Shown here: piece by piece, positions 1 through 7,574 of the stretch | Position numbering within the stretch: the stretch's first letter is position 1 | Layout of the letters: every line of letters starts with the position of its first letter | DNA from: an uncultured Mycobacterium sp. | GTDB taxonomy: Bacteria > Actinomycetota > Actinomycetes > Mycobacteriales > Mycobacteriaceae | Length of the DNA: 46,869 nt | Direction of reading: 5' to 3' | Assembly: GCA_900078375.1 (NCBI GenBank) | Contig: FLQS01000044.1 | Location: 1-46,869 of the forward strand | Program-made: the position numbers and the translations under genes | The notes under the pieces: model-generated | Seen by the model: only the letters and a program-made list of their open reading frames with translations | Database searches by the model: none | What the model was told of the DNA's origin: nothing

Positions 1-113
1 GCTGATCCTCACACCGACCCTGCACCCACCAATTGTCCCGAAAAGCCCAGCACAACCGGCCCCGCCACGCGGAAATAATTCAGCAGAGTCCTAGACACCG
101 AGGAGAATTGAAA

Positions 114-182
114 ATGGCTAGTTCGACAGCCGATCAGCGGGGAAGACCATTGCACTCACTCGCGCGACGACGGAGGCGCTGA
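114..182 (+). CDS. possible 22-codon leader ORF
   Basis: A short reading frame starts with ATG at 114, eight bases after an AGGAG Shine-Dalgarno-like box (101-105), and stops with TGA at 180-182, one base before the ATG of the next gene at 184. The 22-residue product ends in an arginine-rich stretch (RRRRR) and resembles nothing I recognise. It could be a translated leader that couples ribosomes to the downstream membrane protein gene. It could equally be chance, because the downstream gene has its own GGAGG box at 172-176. Confidence 0.25.
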   Translation: MASSTADQRGRPLHSLARRRRR

Positions 183-183
183 C

Positions 184-489
184 ATGGCACGTCCGGTCGT
201 CGACTGGAGAAGAGCTACCTTGATCGGCGCGATCGCTGGTGGAGTGTTCTGGGGGCTGACCGCCGGGGCGATTTTGGTCTCGAAGGCCTCTGCAATTGTG
301 GTCGCCGGGGTTTGCGTCACCGCGGCGGTGGTAGTGGTCGCGGGGGTATTGGTGTACCGCCAGAGCACCAGCCCGCCCGATCGCGCCTTCGGGATGGGCT
401 TGGTCCTCGCCCCGTTGACCGGTCTGGCTCCGGTGCTCATCGCTTTCCTCCCCGGCCTCGTGACTCACGTGATCGTGTGGAAAGGCTGA
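184..489 (+). CDS. small integral membrane protein, unknown function
   Basis: This 101-residue protein is almost entirely hydrophobic. Predicted membrane segments lie at about residues 15-32, 38-58 and 72-96, separated by a short polar stretch (RQSTSPPDRAF). The start ATG at 184 follows a GGAGG box at 172-176 with 7-nt spacing. The stop is 5 nt before the start of the next membrane protein gene, so the two are probably co-transcribed and may form one membrane complex. I see no motif of a known transporter or enzyme, and no function can be assigned. Confidence 0.7.
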   Translation: MARPVVDWRRATLIGAIAGGVFWGLTAGAILVSKASAIVVAGVCVTAAVVVVAGVLVYRQSTSPPDRAFGMGLVLAPLTGLAPVLIAFLPGLVTHVIVWKG

Positions 490-494
490 CGACC

Positions 495-776
495 ATGAGT
501 GCACTGCCTACTCCACCCGACGATTCAGCACTTGAGGAACAGCATCCGGTCGCGTTGCTCACCGGACTGTTCCTCGGCTTCACATCGGTGCTCCTGACTC
601 TCGGATTCTTGTGGCCGTTCGCCCCGCTGTTTCCCGCTGTAGTCGCCGGCGCAGCCGCGGTGCTCCCGTTCAAGAACCGTTGGCATGTCGCCCGTGGTGC
701 GTTCTATGCATGCCTCGGGGTTGTGGCTTTCGAAGCCGTATTCATACCGGTTCTCATACTGAGCTCGATGCTTTAG
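495..776 (+). CDS. small membrane protein, unknown function
   Basis: This 93-residue protein has a charged N-terminus and two to three hydrophobic segments (about residues 18-38, 39-52 and 68-90). ATG 495 is chosen because it follows a GGAAAGG box at 478-484, whereas a longer in-frame opening from 312 would overlap the upstream gene in Arg-rich non-membrane sequence. The stop TAG (774-776) overlaps the stop of the convergent WXG100-like gene by four bases. It forms a two-gene unit with the preceding membrane protein. Function unknown. Confidence 0.7.
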   Translation: MSALPTPPDDSALEEQHPVALLTGLFLGFTSVLLTLGFLWPFAPLFPAVVAGAAAVLPFKNRWHVARGAFYACLGVVAFEAVFIPVLILSSML

Positions 777-1075
777 TCGCCGACCTGCTCGAGTTGGGCG
801 GCATTGCGCTCGTCCGTGGACCGGAACCCTCGGCCGGCTTCCGCAACATGCGCGGCCTGCTGTATGAGGGTTGTGTGGTGTTGATCAGCGACCTGCTGCC
901 ACGTCTCAGCCATCTGTACCAGCGCATCCGCCGACGCGCCCACCCATCCGGATTCAGAATCACTGAGGCCGATCATCGATTGCAGGTGCGACGTCGACAG
1001 GACAGTTGCCTGCTCGCCGATATCAGATCCGCCGCAAATCAGGCCCGCCACATCGACTTTCAGGTTGTCGGCCAC
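773..1075 (-). CDS. WXG100-like type VII secretion protein
   Basis: The 100-residue product has the length and helical-hairpin composition of the WXG100/ESAT-6-like superfamily. A tryptophan-x-glycine turn (W44-V45-G46 in SGWVGASADAL) separates two amphipathic halves, and the second half is rich in Ala, Gln and His. Such proteins are usually exported by ESX (type VII) systems as dimers, sometimes as EspC-like substrates. The start is GTG at 1075 with a GGGAG box five bases upstream. No partner WXG gene, PE/PPE gene or EccC component is adjacent, so this is an orphan. The typical C-terminal YxxxD/E signal is not obvious, so membership of a canonical secreted pair is uncertain. Confidence 0.6.
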   Translation of the reverse strand: MADNLKVDVAGLICGGSDIGEQATVLSTSHLQSMIGLSDSESGWVGASADALVQMAETWQQVADQHHTTLIQQAAHVAEAGRGFRSTDERNAAQLEQVGD

Positions 1076-1188
1076 GGCACTCCCTCACGTACTTGGTCAT
1101 CGAATTTTAGGCCGCACGCACGACCCGCGGTAGTCGGCCTTTACCGGACCTGGCTTCGCGAACCCCCAAGCAGCGGCAGGGCAAGCCA

Positions 1189-1207
1189 ATCCTTCCCGGG
1201 GAAGGAT
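1189..1207. other. 19-bp near-perfect inverted repeat
   Basis: ATCCTTCC (1189-1196) and GGAAGGAT (1200-1207) form 8-bp arms around CGG. The repeat lies in the 243-bp gap between the hydrolase stop (1319, minus strand) and the WXG100-like start (1075, minus strand). It could be a hairpin terminator for the hydrolase or an operator for the WXG100-like gene. There is no T-run, so neither is established. Confidence 0.35.
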
Positions 1208-1318
1208 CCTCGATCGGCCCTCGGGAGTGCCAAGCGTGCCGACGGATCAGGACAGTACGACGATGAATCCTGTTCCAGCAGAGCCGAAGTGGCCCGTCAC
1301 CAGGCCGTCCATCCCCGG

Positions 1319-2137
1319 TCAGGACTCGATGAACGCCAGCAGATCTGGGTTGAGGACGTCGGCGTGCGTGGTCAGCATGCCGTGCGGGTAGCCGGGGTAG
1401 GTCTTCAAGGCACCATTCCTGAGTAGGTCGACGGCACGGGGCACCGAGCTCGCATACGGAACGATCTGATCCTCGTCGCCGTGCATCACGAGGACGGGAA
1501 CAGTGATCTTCCGCAGATCCTCGCTGTAGTCCTCGAGCCAGGAGAACACCGTCTCGTAGTGGGCCTGGGCGCTGCCGGACATGCCCTGCCGCCACCAATT
1601 CGCAATGACCGCCTCGGACGCGTCGGCACCCGGGCGGTTGAAGCCGTAGAACGGACCCTCCGGCACCGCCCGGTAGAACTCCGACCGATTACCCAGCACA
1701 CCCGCCTGAACCGAGTCGAAGAATTCCTGCGGTTGACCCCCGGGGTTCGTCTCGCTGCGCACCATGTTCGGCGTCAGCGAGGCCACCAGCACCGCCTTGG
1801 CGACCCGATCCTGGTACCGCGCGACGTAGCGGGCGACTTCGCCGCCCCCGGTGGAGTGCCCGATGTGAATAGCGTTGCGCAGGTCGAGATGCGCGGTCAG
1901 CGCGGCGAGGTCAGCCACCCAGTGCGCCATGTCGTTGCCGGTGCCGACCTGGTCGGAGCGACCGTGTCCGCGCCGGTCGTGGGCGATCACCCGGTAGCCC
2001 TTGTGGAGGAAGAACGTCATCTGGGCGTCCCAGTCGTCGGCCGTCAACGGCCAGCCGTGACTGAAGACGATCGGCTGACCGGAACCCCAGTCCTTGTAGA
2101 AGATCTCGACGCCGTCCGGTGTGGTGACGGTAGGCAT
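1319..2137 (-). CDS. alpha/beta hydrolase, non-heme chloroperoxidase type
   Basis: This 272-residue protein belongs to the cofactor-free haloperoxidase/esterase branch of the alpha/beta hydrolases. The N-terminal PDGVEIFYKDWGSG strand, the oxyanion HGW motif (H27-G28-W29) and the nucleophile elbow GHSTGG with S95 are all visible. The acid D223 (GDEDQIVPY) and the base H252 (GYPHGM) complete the triad. Such enzymes hydrolyse esters, and the perhydrolase activity that gave the name is probably secondary. The ATG at 2137 is preferred because GAGGAG lies about 6 nt upstream; a longer opening to 2236 adds a Gln-rich, family-atypical extension. It is divergent from the CocE-type hydrolase gene. The substrate is unknown. 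Confidence 0.85.
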   Translation of the reverse strand: MPTVTTPDGVEIFYKDWGSGQPIVFSHGWPLTADDWDAQMTFFLHKGYRVIAHDRRGHGRSDQVGTGNDMAHWVADLAALTAHLDLRNAIHIGHSTGGGEVARYVARYQDRVAKAVLVASLTPNMVRSETNPGGQPQEFFDSVQAGVLGNRSEFYRAVPEGPFYGFNRPGADASEAVIANWWRQGMSGSAQAHYETVFSWLEDYSEDLRKITVPVLVMHGDEDQIVPYASSVPRAVDLLRNGALKTYPGYPHGMLTTHADVLNPDLLAFIES

Positions 2138-2231
2138 TGCTGGCTCCTCGCGTAGCTGTTGTTGCTGGCTGCCCTGCCACTGAGAAGCAGTAAACGCCCG
2201 CTGACTGGGAATCGCTGCCCGAAACGCAGGT

Positions 2232-2254
2232 GTCAATTTTTGACGGAAACGTCA
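2232..2254. promoter_or_regulatory. overlapping GTCA inverted repeats in divergent promoter
   Basis: GTCAA-TTT-TTGAC (2232-2244) and TGACG-GAAA-CGTCA (2241-2254) overlap in the 179-bp divergent gap between the haloperoxidase-like gene and the exported CocE-type gene. This amounts to three alternating GTCA half-sites within 23 bp, an arrangement typical of operators for dimeric repressors. No regulator gene is adjacent, so the binding protein is unknown. Confidence 0.4.
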
Positions 2255-2316
2255 GACTTCTCCCAGCTTGGACCAACTGCCAGACACACTGGGCAGGTCA
2301 CGCTACCTATAGACGA

Positions 2317-4413
2317 ATGGGTGCAGCGACGTATGTGGGTCGGGTCGGCGGACTAGCGGTCGCGCTGGGGATCGGGATCGCGATCGCCTCCGGAGCCGGA
2401 GAGGCAGCGGCCGCGCCGCCGGATTCATCATCATCCTCGTCCACCGCACATCACGCCGGCTCGGCGCGCACCTCGTCGGCCCCGAGCGCCAAGGCCGACT
2501 CCGCCAAGGCGAGCAAGGTCGCGCAGCCGATAACCGCTCGTCCCACCGCCCTCATCCGAGTCGGCGCGACGGGTGCGGTCACCAAAGTGCGTACGCCGGT
2601 CGACGACAGCCCGGGGGCGCCCTCCGACAACCCGGTGACCTTGACGCTCGCCGCGGCATCCCGCCGGGAATCGGTGTCCACCACCGAGCGCACGCTCGCT
2701 GCGGCCGCGACTCAGGTCACCGCCGCCGCTGAGCCCGCCACTCCGACGGACGTCGTAGCGATCCCCCAGACGGCGCCGCTGGCATTCCTGCAGCGCATCC
2801 CCGTCCTGGGACCGGTCCTGTTCACCCCGATCGTGGCGTTCGTGCATCAGATCCCGATCTTCGGCGACATTCTGCATCCGCTGCTCGGCTACCCGGTCCA
2901 ACCCGGCGCATCGCCCAATGCAGCACAACCGCGGGACGTCAAGGTGGTCTCGTTCGACGGCACCGAGATCTACGTCCATTTCATGCCCGCCACCGGACTG
3001 CAATCCGACGGCCAGGCGCCGACAATTCTGGACGGCCCAGGGCTGGGAATGCCCGGCCAGACGAGCATCTACGGCAGTTTCCTTGACGGCGTGCTCACCA
3101 ATGCCCTTGGCATGCCGAGCATCCTGGCCCTGCGCAATGCCGGCTACAACGTCGTGACGTGGGACCCCCGGGGCGAATACAGCTCGGGTGGCACGCTGCA
3201 GATCGACTCACCGGACTACGAAGCGCGCGACATGCAGGCAATCATCAGCTGGCTCGCCACCCAACCGGAGGTCGCGCTCGACGGCGATCCCGCCAACCTC
3301 GATCCCAAGATCGGAATGGTGGGCGCCTCCTATGGCGGCGGAATCCAGTTGGTGACGGCGGCAATCGATCACCGGGTCGACGCGATCGTGCCGACGATCG
3401 CGTGGAACAGTCTGAACACGTCGCTCTACAAGGCCCAATCATTCAAGAGTGGCTGGGGAACGATTCTCGCTGCCGCACTGGTGCTTACGCTCGCGCGGAC
3501 CAACCCGAAGATCCTTCCGGCCACCATCTACGGGGACCTCACCGGGATGCTGACCCAGGCAGATCAGGACCTACTGGCTGAGCGCGGCCCCGGATTCCCC
3601 GGCAACCTGATCGACCAGATCACGACTCCCACAATGTTTGTCGAGGGCACCGTCGACACCTTGTTCACCCTGCAGGAAGCCGACGCCAACGCCCAGATCC
3701 TTCTCGACAACGGCGTCGCCACCAAGATGCTCTGGTTCTGCGGCGGGCACGGCGTGTGCAGCAACGACCTGTTCAACACCGGCGGCACCCTGATCGAGAA
3801 GCGCACCATCGAATGGCTCGACCGGTACGTCAAGGGCGACGACTCGGTGCCGACCGGTCCGCAGTTCGAGTGGGTCGATCAACGGGGCCAACGCCTTTCG
3901 TCGGCATCCTATGACCTCACGCCGAGCGACCCGGTCGTTGCTTCCAGCGCCAACCCCCGGGTCCTGCACCTGGTGCCGTTCCTGGGGGCTGGCGGGCTGC
4001 TCGGAGTGCTGCCCATCGGGTCGTCGCGGGCGATCAATGCACTGAACCTCACCACGCCGGCCGTCACGACGACCACCTATGTCGTAGGCGCACCACAGCT
4101 CTCCTTCGCCTACTCGGGTACGGGCAGCGGGAACCACCTCTACGCACAGCTCGTCGACAACTCCACCGGTCAAGTGCTCGGCAACCAGGTCACCCCGATC
4201 CTCGTGACGCTGGACGGTACTGAGCGCACCGTGAATGTTCCGCTGGAGATGGTGGCGCAGACTCTCAAGCCGGGCCAGAAGGTGACACTGCAGTTGTTCT
4301 CGTCGTCCGCCTCGTACCGGGCGGTCGGAGCGTTGGGTGAGGTCACCGTCTCGAACATCGAGCTGTCGCTGCCGACCGTCGACCCCTCGACCGTATCGGT
4401 GAATTCGGTGTAG
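2317..4413 (+). CDS. exported CocE/NonD-type (S15 family) hydrolase
   Basis: The 698-residue protein begins with an export signal (about residues 1-32, hydrophobic GGLAVALGIGIAIASG, then AAAAP). A Ser/Ala/Lys-rich linker runs to about residue 150, followed by a large alpha/beta-hydrolase domain. The nucleophile lies in GASYGGG (S338), the likely acid is D447 (GTVDTLF) and the base is H478 (CGGHGVC), as in the cocaine-esterase/X-Pro dipeptidyl-peptidase family. A C-terminal beta-rich region resembles the jelly-roll of that family. ATG 2317 places the signal peptide at the N-terminus; a frame open from 2230 adds a non-signal extension. It probably acts on acyl esters or peptides outside the membrane. 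The substrate is unknown. It ends 8 nt before the convergent MFS gene. Confidence 0.8.
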   Translation: MGAATYVGRVGGLAVALGIGIAIASGAGEAAAAPPDSSSSSSTAHHAGSARTSSAPSAKADSAKASKVAQPITARPTALIRVGATGAVTKVRTPVDDSPGAPSDNPVTLTLAAASRRESVSTTERTLAAAATQVTAAAEPATPTDVVAIPQTAPLAFLQRIPVLGPVLFTPIVAFVHQIPIFGDILHPLLGYPVQPGASPNAAQPRDVKVVSFDGTEIYVHFMPATGLQSDGQAPTILDGPGLGMPGQTSIYGSFLDGVLTNALGMPSILALRNAGYNVVTWDPRGEYSSGGTLQIDSPDYEARDMQAIISWLATQPEVALDGDPANLDPKIGMVGASYGGGIQLVTAAIDHRVDAIVPTIAWNSLNTSLYKAQSFKSGWGTILAAALVLTLARTNPKILPATIYGDLTGMLTQADQDLLAERGPGFPGNLIDQITTPTMFVEGTVDTLFTLQEADANAQILLDNGVATKMLWFCGGHGVCSNDLFNTGGTLIEKRTIEWLDRYVKGDDSVPTGPQFEWVDQRGQRLSSASYDLTPSDPVVASSANPRVLHLVPFLGAGGLLGVLPIGSSRAINALNLTTPAVTTTTYVVGAPQLSFAYSGTGSGNHLYAQLVDNSTGQVLGNQVTPILVTLDGTERTVNVPLEMVAQTLKPGQKVTLQLFSSSASYRAVGALGEVTVSNIELSLPTVDPSTVSVNSV

Positions 4414-4421
4414 CCCACCAC

Positions 4422-5639
4422 CTACAGTTTCGGATCACCCTTGCGGGCGTAGATCCTGGCCAGCGCGAATTGTGCAAACGCGAAGACCCCCAATACTCCG
4501 CCGACGATTCCGAACGCGCCGTAGACGGTGGCGCCCGACGAAAATGCGCCGCCCACAGCACTATTGATACCAACCGATACCGCAGTCCGGCCGAACTCCG
4601 ACGCGGCCGTGACACCGCCGGCATGTTCGAGCGGGGTCAGTTCCTGACGCCAGCGGGTCAGGACCAGCCGGGCGCACACGTTGCTGACGCCGAACAAGAA
4701 GACCGCCACGACCATCACGGGCAGGTTGACCGGCATCCAGCCCACCGCGAGCACCAGCGTTCCCACCGCCCCGCCGACCACCCACCCGATTCCCGTCCTC
4801 CTGTGCCGCGTCACCGTATACAGCAGCGCACCAGCGACACCGCCCAGTGCGAATGCCGACCCGATGTGCCCGACCTCGGCGGGGTGGTGAAGCAAGCCCT
4901 TGGCGAAGAACGCACTGAGAATCTTGCGTAATTCGTAGAGGTGGAACACCATCAGCCCGACGACGACGAGCAGCAGATATGGATGGGCGAGAATGAATTT
5001 CAGCCCCTCCCAGGATCCTCCGTGTGGTGTGGCGTCGGCAGCGGCCGTGGGTGCCACCATTTTCGGGATCAGCAGATAGCAGGCCGCCGAGACGACGAAT
5101 CCGATCGGGATCACGATGTGCGGAATGATGCCATCTGCCCACACCATCAGACCGCCGAGCATCAACGGCCCGGCCACCGCCCCCACCTCGAAGGCCACTT
5201 CGTAGCGAGAGTTGATCCGGTCCAACAGATCTCGGCGGTGACCGACCATTTCGAGAGGAACGGTGTGCACCGCGGTGTCCACGTAACCGCGGACCAGCGC
5301 CTCAAGCGTGTAGAGCCCCATCACCACGGGCAGGGTCGCGAACCCGAAGGCCATGGCGAGCGGAATGCCGGCCAGAACCACACCCCGCAGAAGCGTCGAG
5401 AACACCAGGACGAGCCGGGCGCCCCACCGATCGGTCGGCCAACCGGCCAGGAAGGTACCGAGCATGTGGACCCCGGTGCCGAACGCGGCGAAGAACGCGG
5501 CACCGCCCAACGATCCAGACAGGTCGGCAATCAGCAGCGGTTGCGCAAGATGCACAGCGCTGTTGACGATCTGGGTCAGCAGCACGCCGGTGAGCAACCC
5601 GCCCAGACGGATCGAATTGGCGTCGGTCTCCAGACTCAT
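4422..5639 (-). CDS. MFS transporter
   Basis: This 405-residue protein has about twelve hydrophobic segments and the size of a major facilitator permease. The loop AGWPTDRWGARLVL (residues 65-78) matches the MFS motif A pattern between helices 2 and 3 (G-x-x-x-D-R-x-G). A second half of similar topology follows a cytoplasmic loop at about 195-210. It could export a small molecule, but the sequence gives no substrate. Its start lies 5 nt from the stop of the GAP-family gene, which reads the same way, so the two are probably co-transcribed, with the glycolipid-export-type protein first and the MFS second. Confidence 0.8.
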   Translation of the reverse strand: MSLETDANSIRLGGLLTGVLLTQIVNSAVHLAQPLLIADLSGSLGGAAFFAAFGTGVHMLGTFLAGWPTDRWGARLVLVFSTLLRGVVLAGIPLAMAFGFATLPVVMGLYTLEALVRGYVDTAVHTVPLEMVGHRRDLLDRINSRYEVAFEVGAVAGPLMLGGLMVWADGIIPHIVIPIGFVVSAACYLLIPKMVAPTAAADATPHGGSWEGLKFILAHPYLLLVVVGLMVFHLYELRKILSAFFAKGLLHHPAEVGHIGSAFALGGVAGALLYTVTRHRRTGIGWVVGGAVGTLVLAVGWMPVNLPVMVVAVFLFGVSNVCARLVLTRWRQELTPLEHAGGVTAASEFGRTAVSVGINSAVGGAFSSGATVYGAFGIVGGVLGVFAFAQFALARIYARKGDPKL

Positions 5640-5644
5640 CAGTG

Positions 5645-6397
5645 TCAGCGGCCCGGCATGTGATCAAACGCGTTGTGAGCGACGAAGGCGGCGGCGGCCA
5701 GGAGGAGCACCGCGACGATCCAGCGTCCGTGCACCTTCATGATGCGCTCGTAGCCGTCCTTGATACGCCCGGCCGCCCCCGGTCGCACCATCTCGATGAC
5801 CGTCGGCGCCAGCGCGGGAATGACAGCGATCATTGCGAACACGACCGCCCCGAGGGTGCGTTCGCCACGATCTCCGATCTCCAGGATCTGATGGCCGGCG
5901 GCGATGGCGATCGGGAAGACCTTCGGGTGCAGTCCACACACGGTGAAGCCGGCCAGTCCGGCTCGGGTAATTCGTTGGCGCGCTGGCAGATCCGCTTTCG
6001 GGTCCAGCCCGGGGAAGCGCTCGACGAGCCGGGTACGCAGCTTGCTCGGCCGGCGCTCGGGCTTGGACACGTCGGCGATCGGTTTGTGCCGGATGGCGCC
6101 GAGCGCCCGCCTGACCCCGATCGCCAGCAGCGCGGCCGCGATCAGCATCCGCACGACGAAGCCCGGCCAGGACGTGTGGTGGGCACTGGACGCGGCGGGG
6201 TAGCCCGTCAGGGCCGCGATCCCCACACCGATGCCGGTGGCGAATGCAATACCGGCGATGGCGCCGGCCGCGAAGGCCAATGTCGCCTGCCGGGGCACCA
6301 CTTTGTCGCTGGCCACGACCAGACCCAGGACCAGTGTCTCGGGGCTGAACAGCAACGCGAGAGCCAGGGTGGCGATAACGGGGAGGTGTGTGCTCAC
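5645..6397 (-). CDS. GAP-family membrane protein (glycolipid addressing/export type)
   Basis: The 250-residue protein carries about six hydrophobic segments, split by a basic cytoplasmic loop around residues 100-140 (KPERRPSKLRTRLVERFPG). This is the layout of the mycobacterial GAP family (Gap/Sap, peptidoglycolipid- or sulfolipid-addressing proteins), which help move surface glycolipids across the inner membrane. GTG 6397 is chosen as start because translation then opens with VSTHLPVIATLALALLFSPE, as expected for the first helix, and avoids overlap with the upstream oxidoreductase stop at 6444. The lipid cargo cannot be read from the sequence, and no mmpL or pks gene is adjacent. Confidence 0.75.
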   Translation of the reverse strand: MSTHLPVIATLALALLFSPETLVLGLVVASDKVVPRQATLAFAAGAIAGIAFATGIGVGIAALTGYPAASSAHHTSWPGFVVRMLIAAALLAIGVRRALGAIRHKPIADVSKPERRPSKLRTRLVERFPGLDPKADLPARQRITRAGLAGFTVCGLHPKVFPIAIAAGHQILEIGDRGERTLGAVVFAMIAVIPALAPTVIEMVRPGAAGRIKDGYERIMKVHGRWIVAVLLLAAAAFVAHNAFDHMPGR

Positions 6398-6443
6398 GGG
6401 CACCGCCGGGCAGGCATGGCCGCAGGCTACCGCGCCGTCCCCG

Positions 6444-7490
6444 CTACCGCGCGGGTGTCTGGGACAGCTGGCGTGCCACCTCGCCGTAGCGTTCGAAACG
6501 CTCGTCGTCACCCAGCGCGTTGTAGAGCACGATGCGACTCGCCGTGCCCTGGTATTTGTCCCCGAGCGCGGTGGCCAGCCCGTCCCAGGTCGATTCGGTG
6601 GCGAACGTGGCGATGTGGTCGTCGGTGATCTGGGCGGCCATCCCGGGGATGTCGCCGGCCTTGTGCTTCTCCCGGATGCGGGCGGTGGTGCCTTCGAAGC
6701 CCGCCTCGTCCCAGATGAACGCGTAGTTGGGCGTGCTGCCGTAGAAGCTCATGGAAAACCGCACCCGCTCGCGTTCGGCCGCGCGTTCCTCGTCGGAGTC
6801 CCCGACTACCGTCATCACGGGCACGATCAACGCGATATCGGCCGGCGACCGCCCCGACTTCGCTGCTCCCTCAGCTACTTTCGGGACCACGTGGCGCGCG
6901 ATGTAGCCGGGCTCGCCGATCGGGTGGACGTGCACGCCGTCGGCCACCTCGCCGGCCATCCGCAGCATCCACGGGTTCACCGCGGCGATATCGACCTTCG
7001 GATCGGGCGCCTCGATGGGTCCGGCGCTCCACTGCGGGGTGATGAAGTCGAGGTTGTAGAACTCGCCATGGTGGTCGAGGGTGCCGGTACGAAATGCCGA
7101 GAAGCAGGCCTTAACCGCCAGCACGTAGTCACGCAGTCGCGGACCAGGACGTTCGAACGGCATGCCATACCGCCGTGTGACGTGGGTGCGGACCTGGGTG
7201 CCCAGTCCCAGCCGGAAGTGTCCGTCAGTCGCCTCCTGAAGTTCCCACGCGGTGGCCGCCGTGATGAACGGGCTGCGCGGAAACGCAACGGCGACACCGG
7301 TCGATAGCTCCAGGCCAGGCGCGGCTTGGCCGGCCACCGCGGCGTTGAGGTAGGGGGTTCGGCCCGTCTCGGTGAACAACATTCCCGAGAATCCGGCGGC
7401 CAGCGTGCGCTGGGCCAGGCTGCCGATCTGTCCCAGCGGAAGAGCGGTGGTCATGACGTCGACGTCCACCGAACGAATGGTAACCGGCAC
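6444..7490 (-). CDS. LLM-class F420-dependent oxidoreductase
   Basis: This 348-residue luciferase-like monooxygenase has the single TIM-barrel fold of the family. Features seen are SVDVDVMTTALPLGQIG at the first strand, GVAVAFPRSPF, LGLGTQV (the flavin-phosphate loop region) and the C-terminal DGLATALGDKY region. In mycobacteria such proteins usually use reduced F420 rather than FMN and act on lipids, aldehydes or xenobiotics. The start could be the first ATG at 7490 or the internal M13; the first leaves an N-terminus that aligns naturally. It is divergent from the exported phosphodiesterase gene. The substrate is unknown. A second LLM enzyme of another subfamily lies at 12573. Confidence 0.8.
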   Translation of the reverse strand: MPVTIRSVDVDVMTTALPLGQIGSLAQRTLAAGFSGMLFTETGRTPYLNAAVAGQAAPGLELSTGVAVAFPRSPFITAATAWELQEATDGHFRLGLGTQVRTHVTRRYGMPFERPGPRLRDYVLAVKACFSAFRTGTLDHHGEFYNLDFITPQWSAGPIEAPDPKVDIAAVNPWMLRMAGEVADGVHVHPIGEPGYIARHVVPKVAEGAAKSGRSPADIALIVPVMTVVGDSDEERAAERERVRFSMSFYGSTPNYAFIWDEAGFEGTTARIREKHKAGDIPGMAAQITDDHIATFATESTWDGLATALGDKYQGTASRIVLYNALGDDERFERYGEVARQLSQTPAR

Positions 7491-7574
7491 GCAGAAACGC
7501 CATGCGCGGGCTCATCCTGGCTCTAGTCTGTGACACAGCTGTGCAATGACTGGCAAAGGATCGGGGACGACGAC

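Noticed and set aside
7529..7541. 13-bp TGTGACACAGCTG match upstream of the phosphodiesterase and again near 28487
   Set aside because: The second copy lies inside the lipoprotein coding sequence. One chance match of this length is not evidence of a shared operator.
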